Source: Actinomycetes bacterium (GTDB lineage: Bacteria > Actinomycetota > Acidimicrobiia > Acidimicrobiales > Ilumatobacteraceae). From it: a DNA stretch of 64,000 bases. The stretch covers positions 1 through 64,000 of the forward strand of contig JAIOPC010000017.1 of assembly GCA_021414085.1 (NCBI GenBank), given 5' to 3'. A program made the translations under genes and the position numbers. The notes under the pieces were generated by a model, which saw only the letters and a list, made by a program, of their open reading frames with translations, made no database searches and was not told where the DNA came from. Shown one piece after another: positions 31,482-40,489 of this stretch (position 1 is its first letter; each line of letters begins with the position of its first letter).

Positions 31482-33017
31482 TTACGAACCGCGGACTTCA
31501 ACCTTGGCTCGCGTTCCCCAACCCGTTTGCCGCAGGGTGAGTAGCGACCACACGCGCAGCGGGGTGAGCAGCACGACGTGCAGAACGGTGTACAACGGTG
31601 CGCTGGCGAACGTCGCCAGTTGCCCACGGACCGACTCGTTAGGGCGTCCGAAGTAGCGGACGTTGCGCGCGTACGCAAGGACTACCGCAAATGCGATGTA
31701 GCTCCACGGGATCAGCTCGCCGGTCACCAGCGGTCGTACGTACACGTTTGCGAGAAGGCTGACCGTGAACACGATCCACACTGCGAGTTCCGCAACGCTG
31801 ATCCAAAATGGCCAGCGCTGTGGGCCAAAGCGTCGAATCGCCCACAGCGACTCGCGGAAGAAACTCTTGTTCCAACGCAGCTGCTGTCGGCGGTAGTGCC
31901 CCAACGTTTCGGGCACCAATGTGTATGCGATCGATGTGTCCTGCAGTTGCACTCGCCCCTGCTGCAGCGCGTATTGCGTTAGCCGGCGGTCATCACCGTA
32001 TTGCACTTGTACGCCAAGAAAACTCTGGTGCAAGAAGTCGTCGATGTTCGCGCGGACTACATCGGTGCGAAAGAAGCTGAGGCTCCCGCAGCAACACACC
32101 ACCGATCCAACTGTCGAGTACGCCGCTCGCTCAAACTGAAACGCATTGGCATAGCGCAGGTCGATGAGTCGCGTCAGCAGATTGCGTCGGTGATTCAGCG
32201 CCCGGACGTTCGCCGCCACTCCGGTGACGCCTGGATCACTGAAAGGTCGCAAGCCTTCGGCTATTGCTGAGCTATCGAGCACGGTGTCGGAGTCGATCGT
32301 CACGACGATGTCGGACGTCGTGCGCACGAACGCGTATCCCTGTGCATGCCGTTTGCCGCTGTTGCGATCGAAGCGATGAACCACAGCACCAGGTGTGTCT
32401 TTGAATGCGCGTTCGGCGATGCTGATTGAGGAGTTGTCGGTGGATCCGTCGTCGATGATCCAGATCTCGTCGGCTGGCCGCGTCTGCGCTTTGATCGAGT
32501 CGAGGCAGCGTGCGAACGCGATGGGGTCTTCGTTGTAGACAGCAACGACCACGGCGACTCGACATGTTGCCGGAGCCTCGTTGAGGACTGGCCGGTAAAC
32601 AGCCGATCCGAACAACTTGAGAGCCAGCAAGCTGACGGCACCGATTCCGTACCAGCTGCCGATGCCGCCGCTCAACCGGGTGATGACGACGACGCCAATC
32701 AATGAGACAACAAACATCGCAATTGATTGGATGTTTCGTATCCGACGCTGCGCGGAATGCGCCGCCATCGTGGCCTCGCGGCTGCGGCGCTCGACATGCG
32801 GAGACGTGCGCCCCTGGATTTCGAGCGCAGCGTCGATCTGATCCTGGGTAGCCAAACCTTGCGCGACCAGGATCTCGCCCAGCCGGCGGGTGTCGCCGAA
32901 CTCCTGCTCGTAGCGCACGAGCAGGGCGTCGGTGGCACCCACAACTCCCAGGTCCTCAAGGATTGCGCCCAGCTGGGTCACGTCGCGGGCGGTATCGAGC
33001 CTTACTTGCATCACCAT
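31482..33017 (-). CDS. Processive GT2 glycosyltransferase with tandem MshEN-like N-terminus
   Basis: A 511-residue protein. Residues 15-38 and 45-68 each fit the 24-residue MshEN c-di-GMP motif (QLGAILEDLG... and RLGEILVAQG...), separated by six residues. Two membrane helices lie at about 98-135. The GT-A domain has VVVAVYNED, DDGSTDNS, DSDT, GDDR and the RQQLRW motif of hyaluronan/cellulose synthase-type enzymes, and four or five C-terminal helices follow. It likely polymerises a UDP-sugar into an exported polysaccharide and may be switched by c-di-GMP. Substrate unknown. It stands alone between a membrane protein gene and pfpI. Confidence 0.85.
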   Translation of the reverse strand: MVMQVRLDTARDVTQLGAILEDLGVVGATDALLVRYEQEFGDTRRLGEILVAQGLATQDQIDAALEIQGRTSPHVERRSREATMAAHSAQRRIRNIQSIAMFVVSLIGVVVITRLSGGIGSWYGIGAVSLLALKLFGSAVYRPVLNEAPATCRVAVVVAVYNEDPIAFARCLDSIKAQTRPADEIWIIDDGSTDNSSISIAERAFKDTPGAVVHRFDRNSGKRHAQGYAFVRTTSDIVVTIDSDTVLDSSAIAEGLRPFSDPGVTGVAANVRALNHRRNLLTRLIDLRYANAFQFERAAYSTVGSVVCCCGSLSFFRTDVVRANIDDFLHQSFLGVQVQYGDDRRLTQYALQQGRVQLQDTSIAYTLVPETLGHYRRQQLRWNKSFFRESLWAIRRFGPQRWPFWISVAELAVWIVFTVSLLANVYVRPLVTGELIPWSYIAFAVVLAYARNVRYFGRPNESVRGQLATFASAPLYTVLHVVLLTPLRVWSLLTLRQTGWGTRAKVEVRGS

Positions 33018-33068
33018 CTATCGGTAGCGGTTGCTCGTGAGTTGAGCGGACCTTGACGAATGGCGCGG

Positions 33069-33725
33069 CTATTGGCGGAGTTGCGCGTATTCGATCACTC
33101 TCAGCATTATGTCGCCGCTCTGCGCGGTGGCTTTGGCCATGCTGCCGCAGTCGAACGGCGGCTGCGGGTCGTACTCGATCATGAGCTGAGCCGCTTCGGC
33201 AGCGGTGCGGTCGACGAGCAACTCCACGAGTCGTAACGCCATGTCGATTCCACTCGAGACGCCCGCAGCCGTGATGATGCGCTTGTCGAGGTGCTCGACC
33301 ACCCGCTGGGCTGTCGGAATCGCGCCTTGTGCTTCTAACTCGGGATAGCACGACCAATGCGTCGTCGCGGTCAGGCCCTTCAGGATGCCGGCCGCTCCTA
33401 GCACGAGCGAGCCGGTGCACACCGAAGTCGTGAACGTCGATGTCTTGTGTACGTTGCGCACCCACTCGACAACTTGCTCGTCGTGAACCAACGGTCGCGT
33501 GCCAACGCCACCTGGAAACACCAACACATCGGGCCTCGGAAAGTCTTCGAACGTTGCATCGGCGGTGATCCCTAGGAACCCGTTCTCGCTGCGCACTTCT
33601 CCTCGCTGGTGCGCGATGAACGTGACGTCGATCGTCGGGATGCGTTGCAACACTTCGTACGGACCAATGCCGTCGAGTGCCGTGAACTTCGGGAAAAGGG
33701 GGATGACGACCTGCACGTTGCTCAT
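33069..33725 (-). CDS. DJ-1/PfpI-family protein
   Basis: A 218-residue DJ-1/PfpI superfamily protein. The nucleophile-elbow cysteine lies in TTSVCTGSLVLG, the preceding loop is LVFPGGVGTRP, and the acidic residue is in the DGIGPYEVL strand. This subgroup includes isonitrile hydratase-like enzymes and GATase1-like regulators. No DNA-binding domain follows. The start is ATG 33725 with an AGAAAGAGAA purine tract upstream. The gene is 22 bp downstream of the GlxA-type regulator gene, and the two are probably co-transcribed. Confidence 0.85.
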   Translation of the reverse strand: MSNVQVVIPLFPKFTALDGIGPYEVLQRIPTIDVTFIAHQRGEVRSENGFLGITADATFEDFPRPDVLVFPGGVGTRPLVHDEQVVEWVRNVHKTSTFTTSVCTGSLVLGAAGILKGLTATTHWSCYPELEAQGAIPTAQRVVEHLDKRIITAAGVSSGIDMALRLVELLVDRTAAEAAQLMIEYDPQPPFDCGSMAKATAQSGDIMLRVIEYAQLRQ

Positions 33726-33747
33726 GGGTTCTCTTTCTGGTGGTTGA

Positions 33748-34728
33748 TCACGAGACCGCTCGGAAGCGGCGACGGTAGGAGTCGGGAGCGACCCCGAGGC
33801 GGCGATGGAACGAACGGCGCATTGTCTCCGCCGTACCAAACCCACACCGCGTGGCGATGACATCGAGCGTGTCGCCGGTCGTTTCGAGTTCGCGGCGAGC
33901 TGCTTCCAGACGCACGCGCTCGACGTAGCGTCCGGGCGATTCGCCAACCTCGTCGGTAAACACGCGACTGAAGTGGCGCACGCTCATCGCCGCGGCAGCG
34001 GCGAGCGCCGGGACGCTGTGCTCGCCGCCCGGCGCAGCCTCGACGAGAGCTTGCGTTGCGCGCACCGTTGAGCGTTCCGCGCGCGGTGCCCACACCGGCG
34101 CAGCGAATTGCGTCTGCCCGCCGGGGCGGTGCAAGAACATCACTAGCCAACGAGCCACTGTCTGCGCGACCGCAGTGCCGTGGTCGTCTTCTACGAGCGC
34201 CAACGCGAGGTCGATGCCAGCCGTGACCCCGGCGCTGGTCCATAGGTTTCCGTCGCGCAGGTAGATCGGGTCGGGGTCAACTCTCAGATGCGGGAACTCG
34301 GACTGCAGTCGCGCGGCTCGCGCCCAGTGTGTGGTTACGGTTCGGCCGTCGAGCAAGCCCGCCTGCGCTGCGAGAAATGTGCCGGTGCAAACAGTCGCGA
34401 TGCGTCGGCATCGCGGCGCCGTTGCCGCGATCCACGCAATCAAGGCGTCGTCGTGTTGCGCGTCGAACACTCCGGTGCCGCCTGGCAACAGCAACGTGTC
34501 GATGGCACCACGCGGAAGTGGAGAAGTTGCGAGCGCGAGACCGCTCTCCGATGCAACGAGCCTTGCTGAGGGCGACACGAGCGACACCGTGTACCCCGCC
34601 GACGACCGCGACTTGTGTTCGTCGACCGCCTTTGATGCGCCGGCGAAGACTTCGAACGGCCCAACGACGTCGAGCGATTGCATGCCCGGGAACGCCACGA
34701 TGACGATGTTCCGCTTCACGAGCCTCAT
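33748..34728 (-). CDS. GlxA-family transcriptional regulator (PfpI-AraC)
   Basis: A 326-residue regulator. The N-terminal DJ-1/PfpI domain (about 6-175) has LLLPGGTGVFD and the Cys elbow TVCTGTFLAAQ. The C-terminal AraC domain has two helix-turn-helices (LAAAAAMSVRHFSRVF, then LDVIATRCGFGTAETMRRSF). Such proteins sense small metabolites and control nearby genes, here likely pfpI. The start ATG 34728 (MRLVKRN) is preferred over 34761, since the domain begins right after. Confidence 0.87.
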   Translation of the reverse strand: MRLVKRNIVIVAFPGMQSLDVVGPFEVFAGASKAVDEHKSRSSAGYTVSLVSPSARLVASESGLALATSPLPRGAIDTLLLPGGTGVFDAQHDDALIAWIAATAPRCRRIATVCTGTFLAAQAGLLDGRTVTTHWARAARLQSEFPHLRVDPDPIYLRDGNLWTSAGVTAGIDLALALVEDDHGTAVAQTVARWLVMFLHRPGGQTQFAAPVWAPRAERSTVRATQALVEAAPGGEHSVPALAAAAAMSVRHFSRVFTDEVGESPGRYVERVRLEAARRELETTGDTLDVIATRCGFGTAETMRRSFHRRLGVAPDSYRRRFRAVS

Positions 34729-34845
34729 CCTGACCGGAAGCCTCGATGGCGTCAACGACACTTATCCCACTCTTTCGGCCACCCCCGGCTCGAGGCGAAC
34801 TCACGGATACGATGAGGACGCTTTTCCGCCCCCGAAAGGACTTCT

Positions 34846-35079
34846 GTGGACGTACGCATCGGCGTGACCCAAACCCCTCGCGAGATCACCATCGACCTCG
34901 CCGACGACCTTGATCGGGTTGCGCTCAAAGCCAAGGTGGAAGATGCGCTGACCGGCGCGGTGCAAGTTCTGTGGCTGACCGACAAGAAGGGTCGCGACAT
35001 CGCGATCTCCGCCGCGAAGATCGCGTTTATCGAGCTTGGTGCTTCTGAAGGCGAGCGTCGCATCGGCTTCGGCGGCTGA
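34846..35079 (+). CDS. DUF3107 protein
   Basis: A 77-residue protein starting from GTG 34846 with GAAAGGAC upstream. It begins with [16 protein letters not shown] and ends [19 protein letters not shown], the normal whole-length DUF3107 pattern. The family is almost confined to actinobacteria and is thought to be ATP-binding, with unknown function. It is followed 20 bp later by rfbA and may form a small operon. Confidence 0.85.
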   Translation: MDVRIGVTQTPREITIDLADDLDRVALKAKVEDALTGAVQVLWLTDKKGRDIAISAAKIAFIELGASEGERRIGFGG

Positions 35080-35099
35080 ACGGGCCAAGGCGCAAGACC

Positions 35100-35987
35100 A
35101 TGAAAGGCATTGTCCTCGCAGGAGGCACCGGTAGTCGTCTGTGGCCGATCACGCGTGGCGTTAGCAAGCAATTGCTACCCGTGTACGACAAGCCGATGAT
35201 CTACTTCCCGCTCACCACGCTGATGCTCGCTGGAATCCGCGATGTGCTCGTCATCACGACGCCGCACGAGCAGGAGAGCTTCCGGTCGTTGCTCGGCGAT
35301 GGCAGTCAGTGGGGCATCACGCTGCGTTACGCCGCTCAGGAAAAGCCGAACGGATTGGCGCAAGCCTTTGTGATCGGTGCCGACTTTGTCGGCGACGGTC
35401 CCTCCGCCCTCGTGCTCGGCGACAACATCTTCTTCGGGCATGGCTTGGTCGATCAGCTGCAATCCGCTCGCCAACGCGCCGTCGGCGCAACTGTGTTCGG
35501 TTATCGCGTCAGCGATCCCGAGCGCTACGGCGTCGCTGAGGTCGACGGCGAGGGCAAGGTGCTGACCATCGAGGAGAAGCCGCAAAACCCGCGCAGCAAT
35601 TACGCGGTCACGGGGCTCTACTTTTACGACGCGCAGGTTGTCGAGATTGCGACCAACCTGAAGCCGTCGGCGCGGGGCGAGTACGAGATCACCGATGTCA
35701 ACGCCGAGTATCTGCGGCGCGGCCAACTCAACATGGAACTGCTTGGCCGCGGTTATGCCTGGCTCGACACCGGTACCTACGACTCCCTGCTCGAGGCCTC
35801 GCACTTCGTTGCCACGCTGGAAAAGCGCCAGGGCCTGCAGGTCGCCTCGCCCGATGAAATTGCGTTCACGGCGGGGTGGATCGATGCGCAACAGCTCAGT
35901 GCCAACGCCAAGCCGATGATGAACAACCCATACGGGCAGTACCTGTCGCACTTGGCATCCGACGGGCGTGGCACACTCAATAGCTGA
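35100..35987 (+). CDS. rfbA: Glucose-1-phosphate thymidylyltransferase
   Basis: A 295-residue nucleotidyltransferase of normal RmlA/RfbA length. The signature is [20 protein letters not shown], with [17 protein letters not shown] and [20 protein letters not shown]. It makes dTDP-glucose from glucose-1-phosphate and dTTP, the first step to dTDP-rhamnose. The other rml genes are not in the window. Its stop overlaps the start of the kinase gene (TGATG). Confidence 0.92.
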   Translation: MKGIVLAGGTGSRLWPITRGVSKQLLPVYDKPMIYFPLTTLMLAGIRDVLVITTPHEQESFRSLLGDGSQWGITLRYAAQEKPNGLAQAFVIGADFVGDGPSALVLGDNIFFGHGLVDQLQSARQRAVGATVFGYRVSDPERYGVAEVDGEGKVLTIEEKPQNPRSNYAVTGLYFYDAQVVEIATNLKPSARGEYEITDVNAEYLRRGQLNMELLGRGYAWLDTGTYDSLLEASHFVATLEKRQGLQVASPDEIAFTAGWIDAQQLSANAKPMMNNPYGQYLSHLASDGRGTLNS

Positions 35988-37504
35988 TGGCGACGCTCGG
36001 CGAACTCACTCGACAGCACACGGAACTCACCGCTGAAGAAATCGATCACCTGCAACGGCTGATTGGCGAGTGGGGAATGTTGGCCGACCTTTCCTTCGCC
36101 GACCTGCTGCTGTACGTGCCCGACCACGCGCCGACCGCCAAGCCGGGCAAGGGCGACACCTGGTACGTGGTTGCACACGTGCGGCCCGCCACCGGCCAGA
36201 CGATCTACCACTACGACTACGTAGGCACCGCGGCTGCCGGCCAGGAAGTGCCGCTGCTGGGTAAGGCCTTCGCCGCTGGCGAAATCTGCGAGGGCGAAAT
36301 CACTGTCGAGAGCGTTCCCGATCCGGTGCGGATGATGGCCGTGCCCGTGCGCCTCGGTTCCAAGGTGGTGGCGGTGCTGACGCGCGAGTGGTCGAGCCGA
36401 TCTGGCCGACAGCCGGGCGAGCTGGAGCGCACATACGTCGGCCTGTTTCAACGCTTCGCGGCGATGATCGCGGAGGGTTCGTTTCCATATCGCGGGCCGG
36501 TGGCCGACTCGAGTGCCGCGCCGCGCGTGGGCGATGGCGTGTTGGTGCTCGACGACGAAGCGCGTGTTCGGTACGCGTCACCCAACGCAGTTTCGGCTCT
36601 ACATCGTGTCGGCATTGGGGCCAACGCCGTTGGCATGCGGTTGGCCGAGCTGGGTTTCAACGACAACACCGTCCGGCTGGCTTACGAAACCAAGTTGCCA
36701 GTGATCGACGAGTTCGAGCAGACCGCCGATGTCGCGCTGCTGGCGAGGTGTATGCCGATTCTCGCCACCGGTACCGGCGATCCGGAAGTCACCGGCGGCG
36801 TGCTGCTATTGCGCGACGTTACCGAGGTCCGCAAGCGCGACAAGTTGCTGTTGTCGAAGGACGCAACAATCCGCGAGATCCATCACCGGGTGAAGAACAA
36901 CCTGCAGACGATCTCGTCGCTCCTCCGCCTGCAGGGTCGTCGCCTCAGCTCACTCGAAGCCAAAGCCGCGATCGCGGAGAGCGTGCGTCGCATTCGCACC
37001 ATCGCGCTGGTGCACGAAACGTTGTCGCGCGAACCCGGCGACGACGTCGCCTTCCTCGACATTGTTCGCCCGTTGCTGCGGCTGACCGAAGAAGGGCTGC
37101 AGTCGCCCGATCGCCCCGTGCGCTTCACAGTCGACGGCGACGGCGGGCGCTTGCCGAGCGCCATCGCCACGCCGCTGTCGGTGGTACTCACCGAGTTGCT
37201 GCAGAACGCCGTCGACCATGGATTCCCGGAGGGCAGCACGGGCGGTGATGTCGTGGTGCACCTAGATAATCACGACGGTGAGCTGCACATCCGTGTGATC
37301 AACGACGGCCTCAGCCTCGACTCCGATTTCGAGTTGAACAGTGCCACCGGGCTGGGTTTGTCGATCGTGCGCACGTTGGTGACCACCGAACTCGCGGGTC
37401 GCATCAGCATGCGCAGCGGTCTCGCCGAAGACTTCGTCGCCGTCGGCCTGGTCGACAACGCCCGAGCCACGGGCACCGTTGTCGATCTCACCGTCCCCGT
37501 CTAG
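35987..37504 (+). CDS. PdtaS-like sensor histidine kinase
   Basis: A 505-residue cytosolic kinase. It has an N-terminal GAF-type domain (about 30-170), a PAS-like domain (185-285), and then a HisKA_2 box with His299/His300 in REIHHRVKNNLQTISSLLRL. The ATP domain has ELLQNAVDHGF and ATGLGLSIVRTL. This matches the actinobacterial PdtaS of the PdtaS-PdtaR system, whose response regulator binds RNA as an antiterminator. No PdtaR gene lies in the window. No membrane segments are seen, so an internal signal is likely. Translation is coupled to rfbA by a one-base overlap. Confidence 0.85.
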   Translation: MATLGELTRQHTELTAEEIDHLQRLIGEWGMLADLSFADLLLYVPDHAPTAKPGKGDTWYVVAHVRPATGQTIYHYDYVGTAAAGQEVPLLGKAFAAGEICEGEITVESVPDPVRMMAVPVRLGSKVVAVLTREWSSRSGRQPGELERTYVGLFQRFAAMIAEGSFPYRGPVADSSAAPRVGDGVLVLDDEARVRYASPNAVSALHRVGIGANAVGMRLAELGFNDNTVRLAYETKLPVIDEFEQTADVALLARCMPILATGTGDPEVTGGVLLLRDVTEVRKRDKLLLSKDATIREIHHRVKNNLQTISSLLRLQGRRLSSLEAKAAIAESVRRIRTIALVHETLSREPGDDVAFLDIVRPLLRLTEEGLQSPDRPVRFTVDGDGGRLPSAIATPLSVVLTELLQNAVDHGFPEGSTGGDVVVHLDNHDGELHIRVINDGLSLDSDFELNSATGLGLSIVRTLVTTELAGRISMRSGLAEDFVAVGLVDNARATGTVVDLTVPV

Positions 37505-37529
37505 ACCCAGGGCGCGACGCGCTGAACGA

Positions 37530-37823
37530 CTAGACCATTGCGCGTTGGCGGCCAGCGAGGCGGCGACGAATGTTGCGTCGCTCTTCCTCCGATGTGCCGC
37601 CCCAGATACCCGAGTCTTGGTTGGTCTCGAGCGCGTAGTCAAGACAGTCGATGTTCACCGGGCATTCACCGCATACTTGCTTTGCGCGATCGATCTGCAG
37701 CAATGCGTGGCCGGTGGTGCCCACTGGAAAGAACAGGTCGGGATCGGTGTCGCGACAGATGGCGAAACGCCGCCACGTGTAGTCAGCATTTGAGAGAGCA
37801 AGGCTTGAGGCCGGGATCGTCAC
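37530..37823 (-). CDS. WhiB-family iron-sulfur regulator
   Basis: A 97-residue WhiB protein from GTG 37823 with a GGAG site. Cluster ligands are Cys23, Cys51, Cys54 and Cys60 (CGECPVNIDC), followed by the turn GIWGGTSEEERR and a basic tail (RRRLAGRQRAM). The length and motif suit WhiB1/WhmA-like proteins that bind a 4Fe-4S cluster and RNA polymerase sigma factor. The 170 bp upstream, shared with the divergent phosphodiesterase gene, hold an imperfect dyad GTGA-N6-TCAC at 37891-37904. Confidence 0.9.
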   Translation of the reverse strand: MTIPASSLALSNADYTWRRFAICRDTDPDLFFPVGTTGHALLQIDRAKQVCGECPVNIDCLDYALETNQDSGIWGGTSEEERRNIRRRLAGRQRAMV

Positions 37824-37993
37824 AATTCACTCCGTTGTCGTTGAAGGTTCGTCTTCAATTTGGCTGATCACGTGGCGCCTCAAATGCTTTGTGAGCGTTT
37901 TCACGTTCAGGGCAAACGTAGGTAACAATCGGCCTTCGCACAAGGGCTGATTTTGGCCCCATCCATACTTGATCGTGATAGGGGGTATCTGTC

Positions 37994-38710
37994 GTGCCGG
38001 GAGGAACATCCAGAGGATTGTCGGGAGCCGGGGTGGCCGTGATCGCACACCGGGGTGCCAGCAAGGCGGCGCGGGAGAACACCGTTGAGGCGTTTCGGCT
38101 AGCACACGACTTGGGGGCCGATGCCGTCGAGTTGGACGTTCGGCGAACCACCGACGGCGTGCTGGTGGTGCACCACGACTGCCGGTTGCCCGACGAGCGG
38201 TTGATCGCCGCGACTGCGTACGTCGACCTGCCGGCCCACGTGCCCACGCTGGCTGAGGCGCTCGACGCATGTGAAGGCATGTGGGTGAACGTGGAAATCA
38301 AGAACGACCCGACCGAAGCCGACTTCGACGAGTCGGAATCGATTGCCGACGAAACGATTGCGCATTTGCTGGCGCGAGACGACGACGCCCGATGGGTGAT
38401 CTCGTGCTTTCGCATGGAGACCATCGATCGTTGCCGCGCTTTGGCGCCACAGATCCGCACTGCGTGGTTATGCGTGGCGGCACCGGCAGACATCGCCGAC
38501 GTATTGGTGGCCAAGGGCCACTGCGCGTTGCATCCGTGGGTGAAGGAACTGACGCAACCGACAGTGGCGGCCTGTCACGCCGCCGGGCTGCAGGTCAACA
38601 CATGGACGTGCGACGACCCGGCGCGAATTGCGGAGCTGATCGAGTGGGGAATCGACGGCATCGTCACCAACGTGCCCGATGTTGCACGCGCAACCGTCGC
38701 CTCACACTGA
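37994..38710 (+). CDS. Glycerophosphodiester phosphodiesterase
   Basis: A 238-residue GDPD-family TIM barrel. The catalytic and metal residues are visible: HRG at 19-21, EN at 29-30, ELDV with Glu46/Asp48, VVHHD at 59-62, and VEIK. It cleaves glycerophosphodiesters to glycerol-3-phosphate and an alcohol. There is no signal peptide, so it is cytoplasmic. The GTG start is the first in frame. The last 9 bases overlap the convergent lipid kinase gene. Confidence 0.88.
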   Translation: MPGGTSRGLSGAGVAVIAHRGASKAARENTVEAFRLAHDLGADAVELDVRRTTDGVLVVHHDCRLPDERLIAATAYVDLPAHVPTLAEALDACEGMWVNVEIKNDPTEADFDESESIADETIAHLLARDDDARWVISCFRMETIDRCRALAPQIRTAWLCVAAPADIADVLVAKGHCALHPWVKELTQPTVAACHAAGLQVNTWTCDDPARIAELIEWGIDGIVTNVPDVARATVASH

Positions 38711-39625
38711 CTGCGGACGAACCAGCCTGACGGCATCTGGTTCGTGCGTGAACTCGAGCCGCTTGGTCTCGCCCAAGTAATCGCCATCGAGCTGGTAAGG
38801 AAACGGCGCGTCGTGTGTGATCGACAGCGCTTCCAGATCGGTCTGGACGTCCAGCGTGGCGCTCGGCTTCACGCCGCCACCGCGTAGCGCGCCACCCAAC
38901 CCGCCAAGAATGGCTCGGATCTTCATCGTGCGAAACGTGATCGCCACCAAGCCGCGATCGAAACCCGCCGCCGGGCTGAGATCGAGAGGGCGGTTGCCGA
39001 GATAGGTGTACGGGTTGGTGTTCAGCACGACCGTGAAGTAGCCGTCGGTGACCGGCTTGCCCGATGGCGTCGTCACCGTGAAGTGCGGTTGCTTGCGGTC
39101 GTAATTCACGGCCCACGTGCGCACCGCTGCGTAGATGAAGAGCGGGTGGCCAAGCCAACGTTTCATCGCTGCGCGCCGCTCGACTTCTTTCACCACGGCG
39201 GCGTCGTAGCCGACCCCGGTGTGGAAGCAGAAGTAGCGACTGTTGACCTTGCCCAAACCGATTGGCTCGATGGCATTCGCCGCGATGCCAGCTGCCAGTT
39301 GGGCCACGGCGGCGACCGGATCGTTGGGCATGCCGAGTGTGCGCGCGAACACGTTGGTGCTGCCGCCAGGGAGCACGCCGAGGGCCGTTTCGCTGCCCGC
39401 GACGCCGGTGGCGACCTCGTTCAGCGTGCCATCGCCGCCGTAGCCGATCACCACATCGACGCCCCTGCGAGCCGCATCCTGCGCGAAACGGGTGGCATGG
39501 CCGCGCCGGTTGGTCTCGACCACTTCGACTTCGTTGTCGCCCTGCATGAGTGCGCGGTGCACCACAACGGTGTTGCGCGCCGTCACCGAAGACGCGAAAG
39601 CGTTGACCACCAGCAGAATCCGCAA
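38702..39625 (-). CDS. Diacylglycerol/lipid kinase family protein
   Basis: A 307-residue protein of the DgkB/YegS family. The nucleotide motif GGDGT lies at 63-67 and is followed by LGVLPGGSTNVFARTLG. The C-terminal beta domain ends with PYQLDGDY. It would phosphorylate a lipid such as diacylglycerol. The start codon is TTG 39625, supported by a leaderless -10 (TACTGT) 7 bases upstream. The adjacent phosphodiesterase also concerns lipid head groups. Confidence 0.85.
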   Translation of the reverse strand: MRILLVVNAFASSVTARNTVVVHRALMQGDNEVEVVETNRRGHATRFAQDAARRGVDVVIGYGGDGTLNEVATGVAGSETALGVLPGGSTNVFARTLGMPNDPVAAVAQLAAGIAANAIEPIGLGKVNSRYFCFHTGVGYDAAVVKEVERRAAMKRWLGHPLFIYAAVRTWAVNYDRKQPHFTVTTPSGKPVTDGYFTVVLNTNPYTYLGNRPLDLSPAAGFDRGLVAITFRTMKIRAILGGLGGALRGGGVKPSATLDVQTDLEALSITHDAPFPYQLDGDYLGETKRLEFTHEPDAVRLVRPQSV

Positions 39626-39632
39626 GGCATCG

Positions 39633-39638
39633 ACAGTA
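39633..39638 (-). promoter_or_regulatory. Leaderless -10 TACTGT supporting a TTG start
   Basis: TACTGT, read leftward, is 7 bases before TTG 39625 of the lipid kinase gene. Confidence 0.45.
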
Positions 39639-39705
39639 CCGCCGGTTTTGCCGGGTGGGTACCCGGTTGGGTCGCAGCCCTACCTGCCGGTAACAATGAA
39701 CACCC

Positions 39706-40479
39706 ATGAATGTCATCGTGTGCGTCAAACAAATCCCCGACCCTGCAACACCCGGCGCGCTCAACGCCGACAACACGCTGAAGCGCGAGGGCAAGCTGAT
39801 TCTCGACGAATCCGATGGCTACGGCGTCGAGATGGCGTTGCAGCTGGTCGACGGTGCGGGCGGCGGCGAAGTCAGCCTGGTCTCAATGGCCCCCAACGGT
39901 GAGGTGTCGGGCATGCGTACCGCGCTGGCGATGGGTGCCGCGAAAGGCACGCTGATCTCCGATCCGGCACTGCAGGGCAGCGACGCGTTGACCACCGCCA
40001 AGGTGCTCGCGGCTGCCATCAAGAAGATGGGCGGCGCAGATCTCATCATCGCGGCCACCGAATCGAGCGATGGTTACACCGGCACCGTGCCCGAGCAGCT
40101 CGCCGAGGTGTTGGGCCTTCCGTCGGTCACGTTCGCAAAGCGTCTCACGGTCAACGGTCAGTCGTTGACCGTTGATCGCCAGACCGAAGCTGGCTACGAC
40201 GAAGTGACGTGCCCGCTGCCCGCGGTCATCAGCGTGACCGCGGGTGTCGTCGAGCCCCGCTACCCGAGCTTCAAAGGAATCATGGCGGCGAAGTCGAAGC
40301 CCATCGACACCGTGACAGCGAGCGACCTTGGTGTCACGCCGGTCGGTTGGGCTGGCGCCGGGCAGAGCATCGTCAACGTGGCGCAGGCGGAAGCTCGCGC
40401 GGCAGGCGAAGTCATCGAAGACGATGGTGAGGCACACGCCAAGATCGTGGCGTTCCTCGAAAATCTGAAGGTCATCTGA
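39706..40479 (+). CDS. etfB: Electron transfer flavoprotein beta subunit
   Basis: A 257-residue EtfB. It starts MNVIVCVKQIPDP and contains the family signature around LAEVLGLPSVTFAKRLT with GYDEVTCPLPAVISV. It binds AMP and forms the dimer with EtfA that takes electrons from acyl-CoA dehydrogenases and related flavoenzymes. Two acyl-CoA dehydrogenase-like genes occur elsewhere in the window. An AT-rich -10-like TAACAAT lies at 39691-39697. It is followed by etfA after 10 bp. Confidence 0.94.
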   Translation: MNVIVCVKQIPDPATPGALNADNTLKREGKLILDESDGYGVEMALQLVDGAGGGEVSLVSMAPNGEVSGMRTALAMGAAKGTLISDPALQGSDALTTAKVLAAAIKKMGGADLIIAATESSDGYTGTVPEQLAEVLGLPSVTFAKRLTVNGQSLTVDRQTEAGYDEVTCPLPAVISVTAGVVEPRYPSFKGIMAAKSKPIDTVTASDLGVTPVGWAGAGQSIVNVAQAEARAAGEVIEDDGEAHAKIVAFLENLKVI

Positions 40480-40489
40480 GGAGCGCATC

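Noticed and set aside
37891-37904. Dyad GTGA-N6-TCAC as a regulator operator for whiB or the phosphodiesterase
   Set aside because: Only four bases per arm and a single copy; such dyads are expected by chance.
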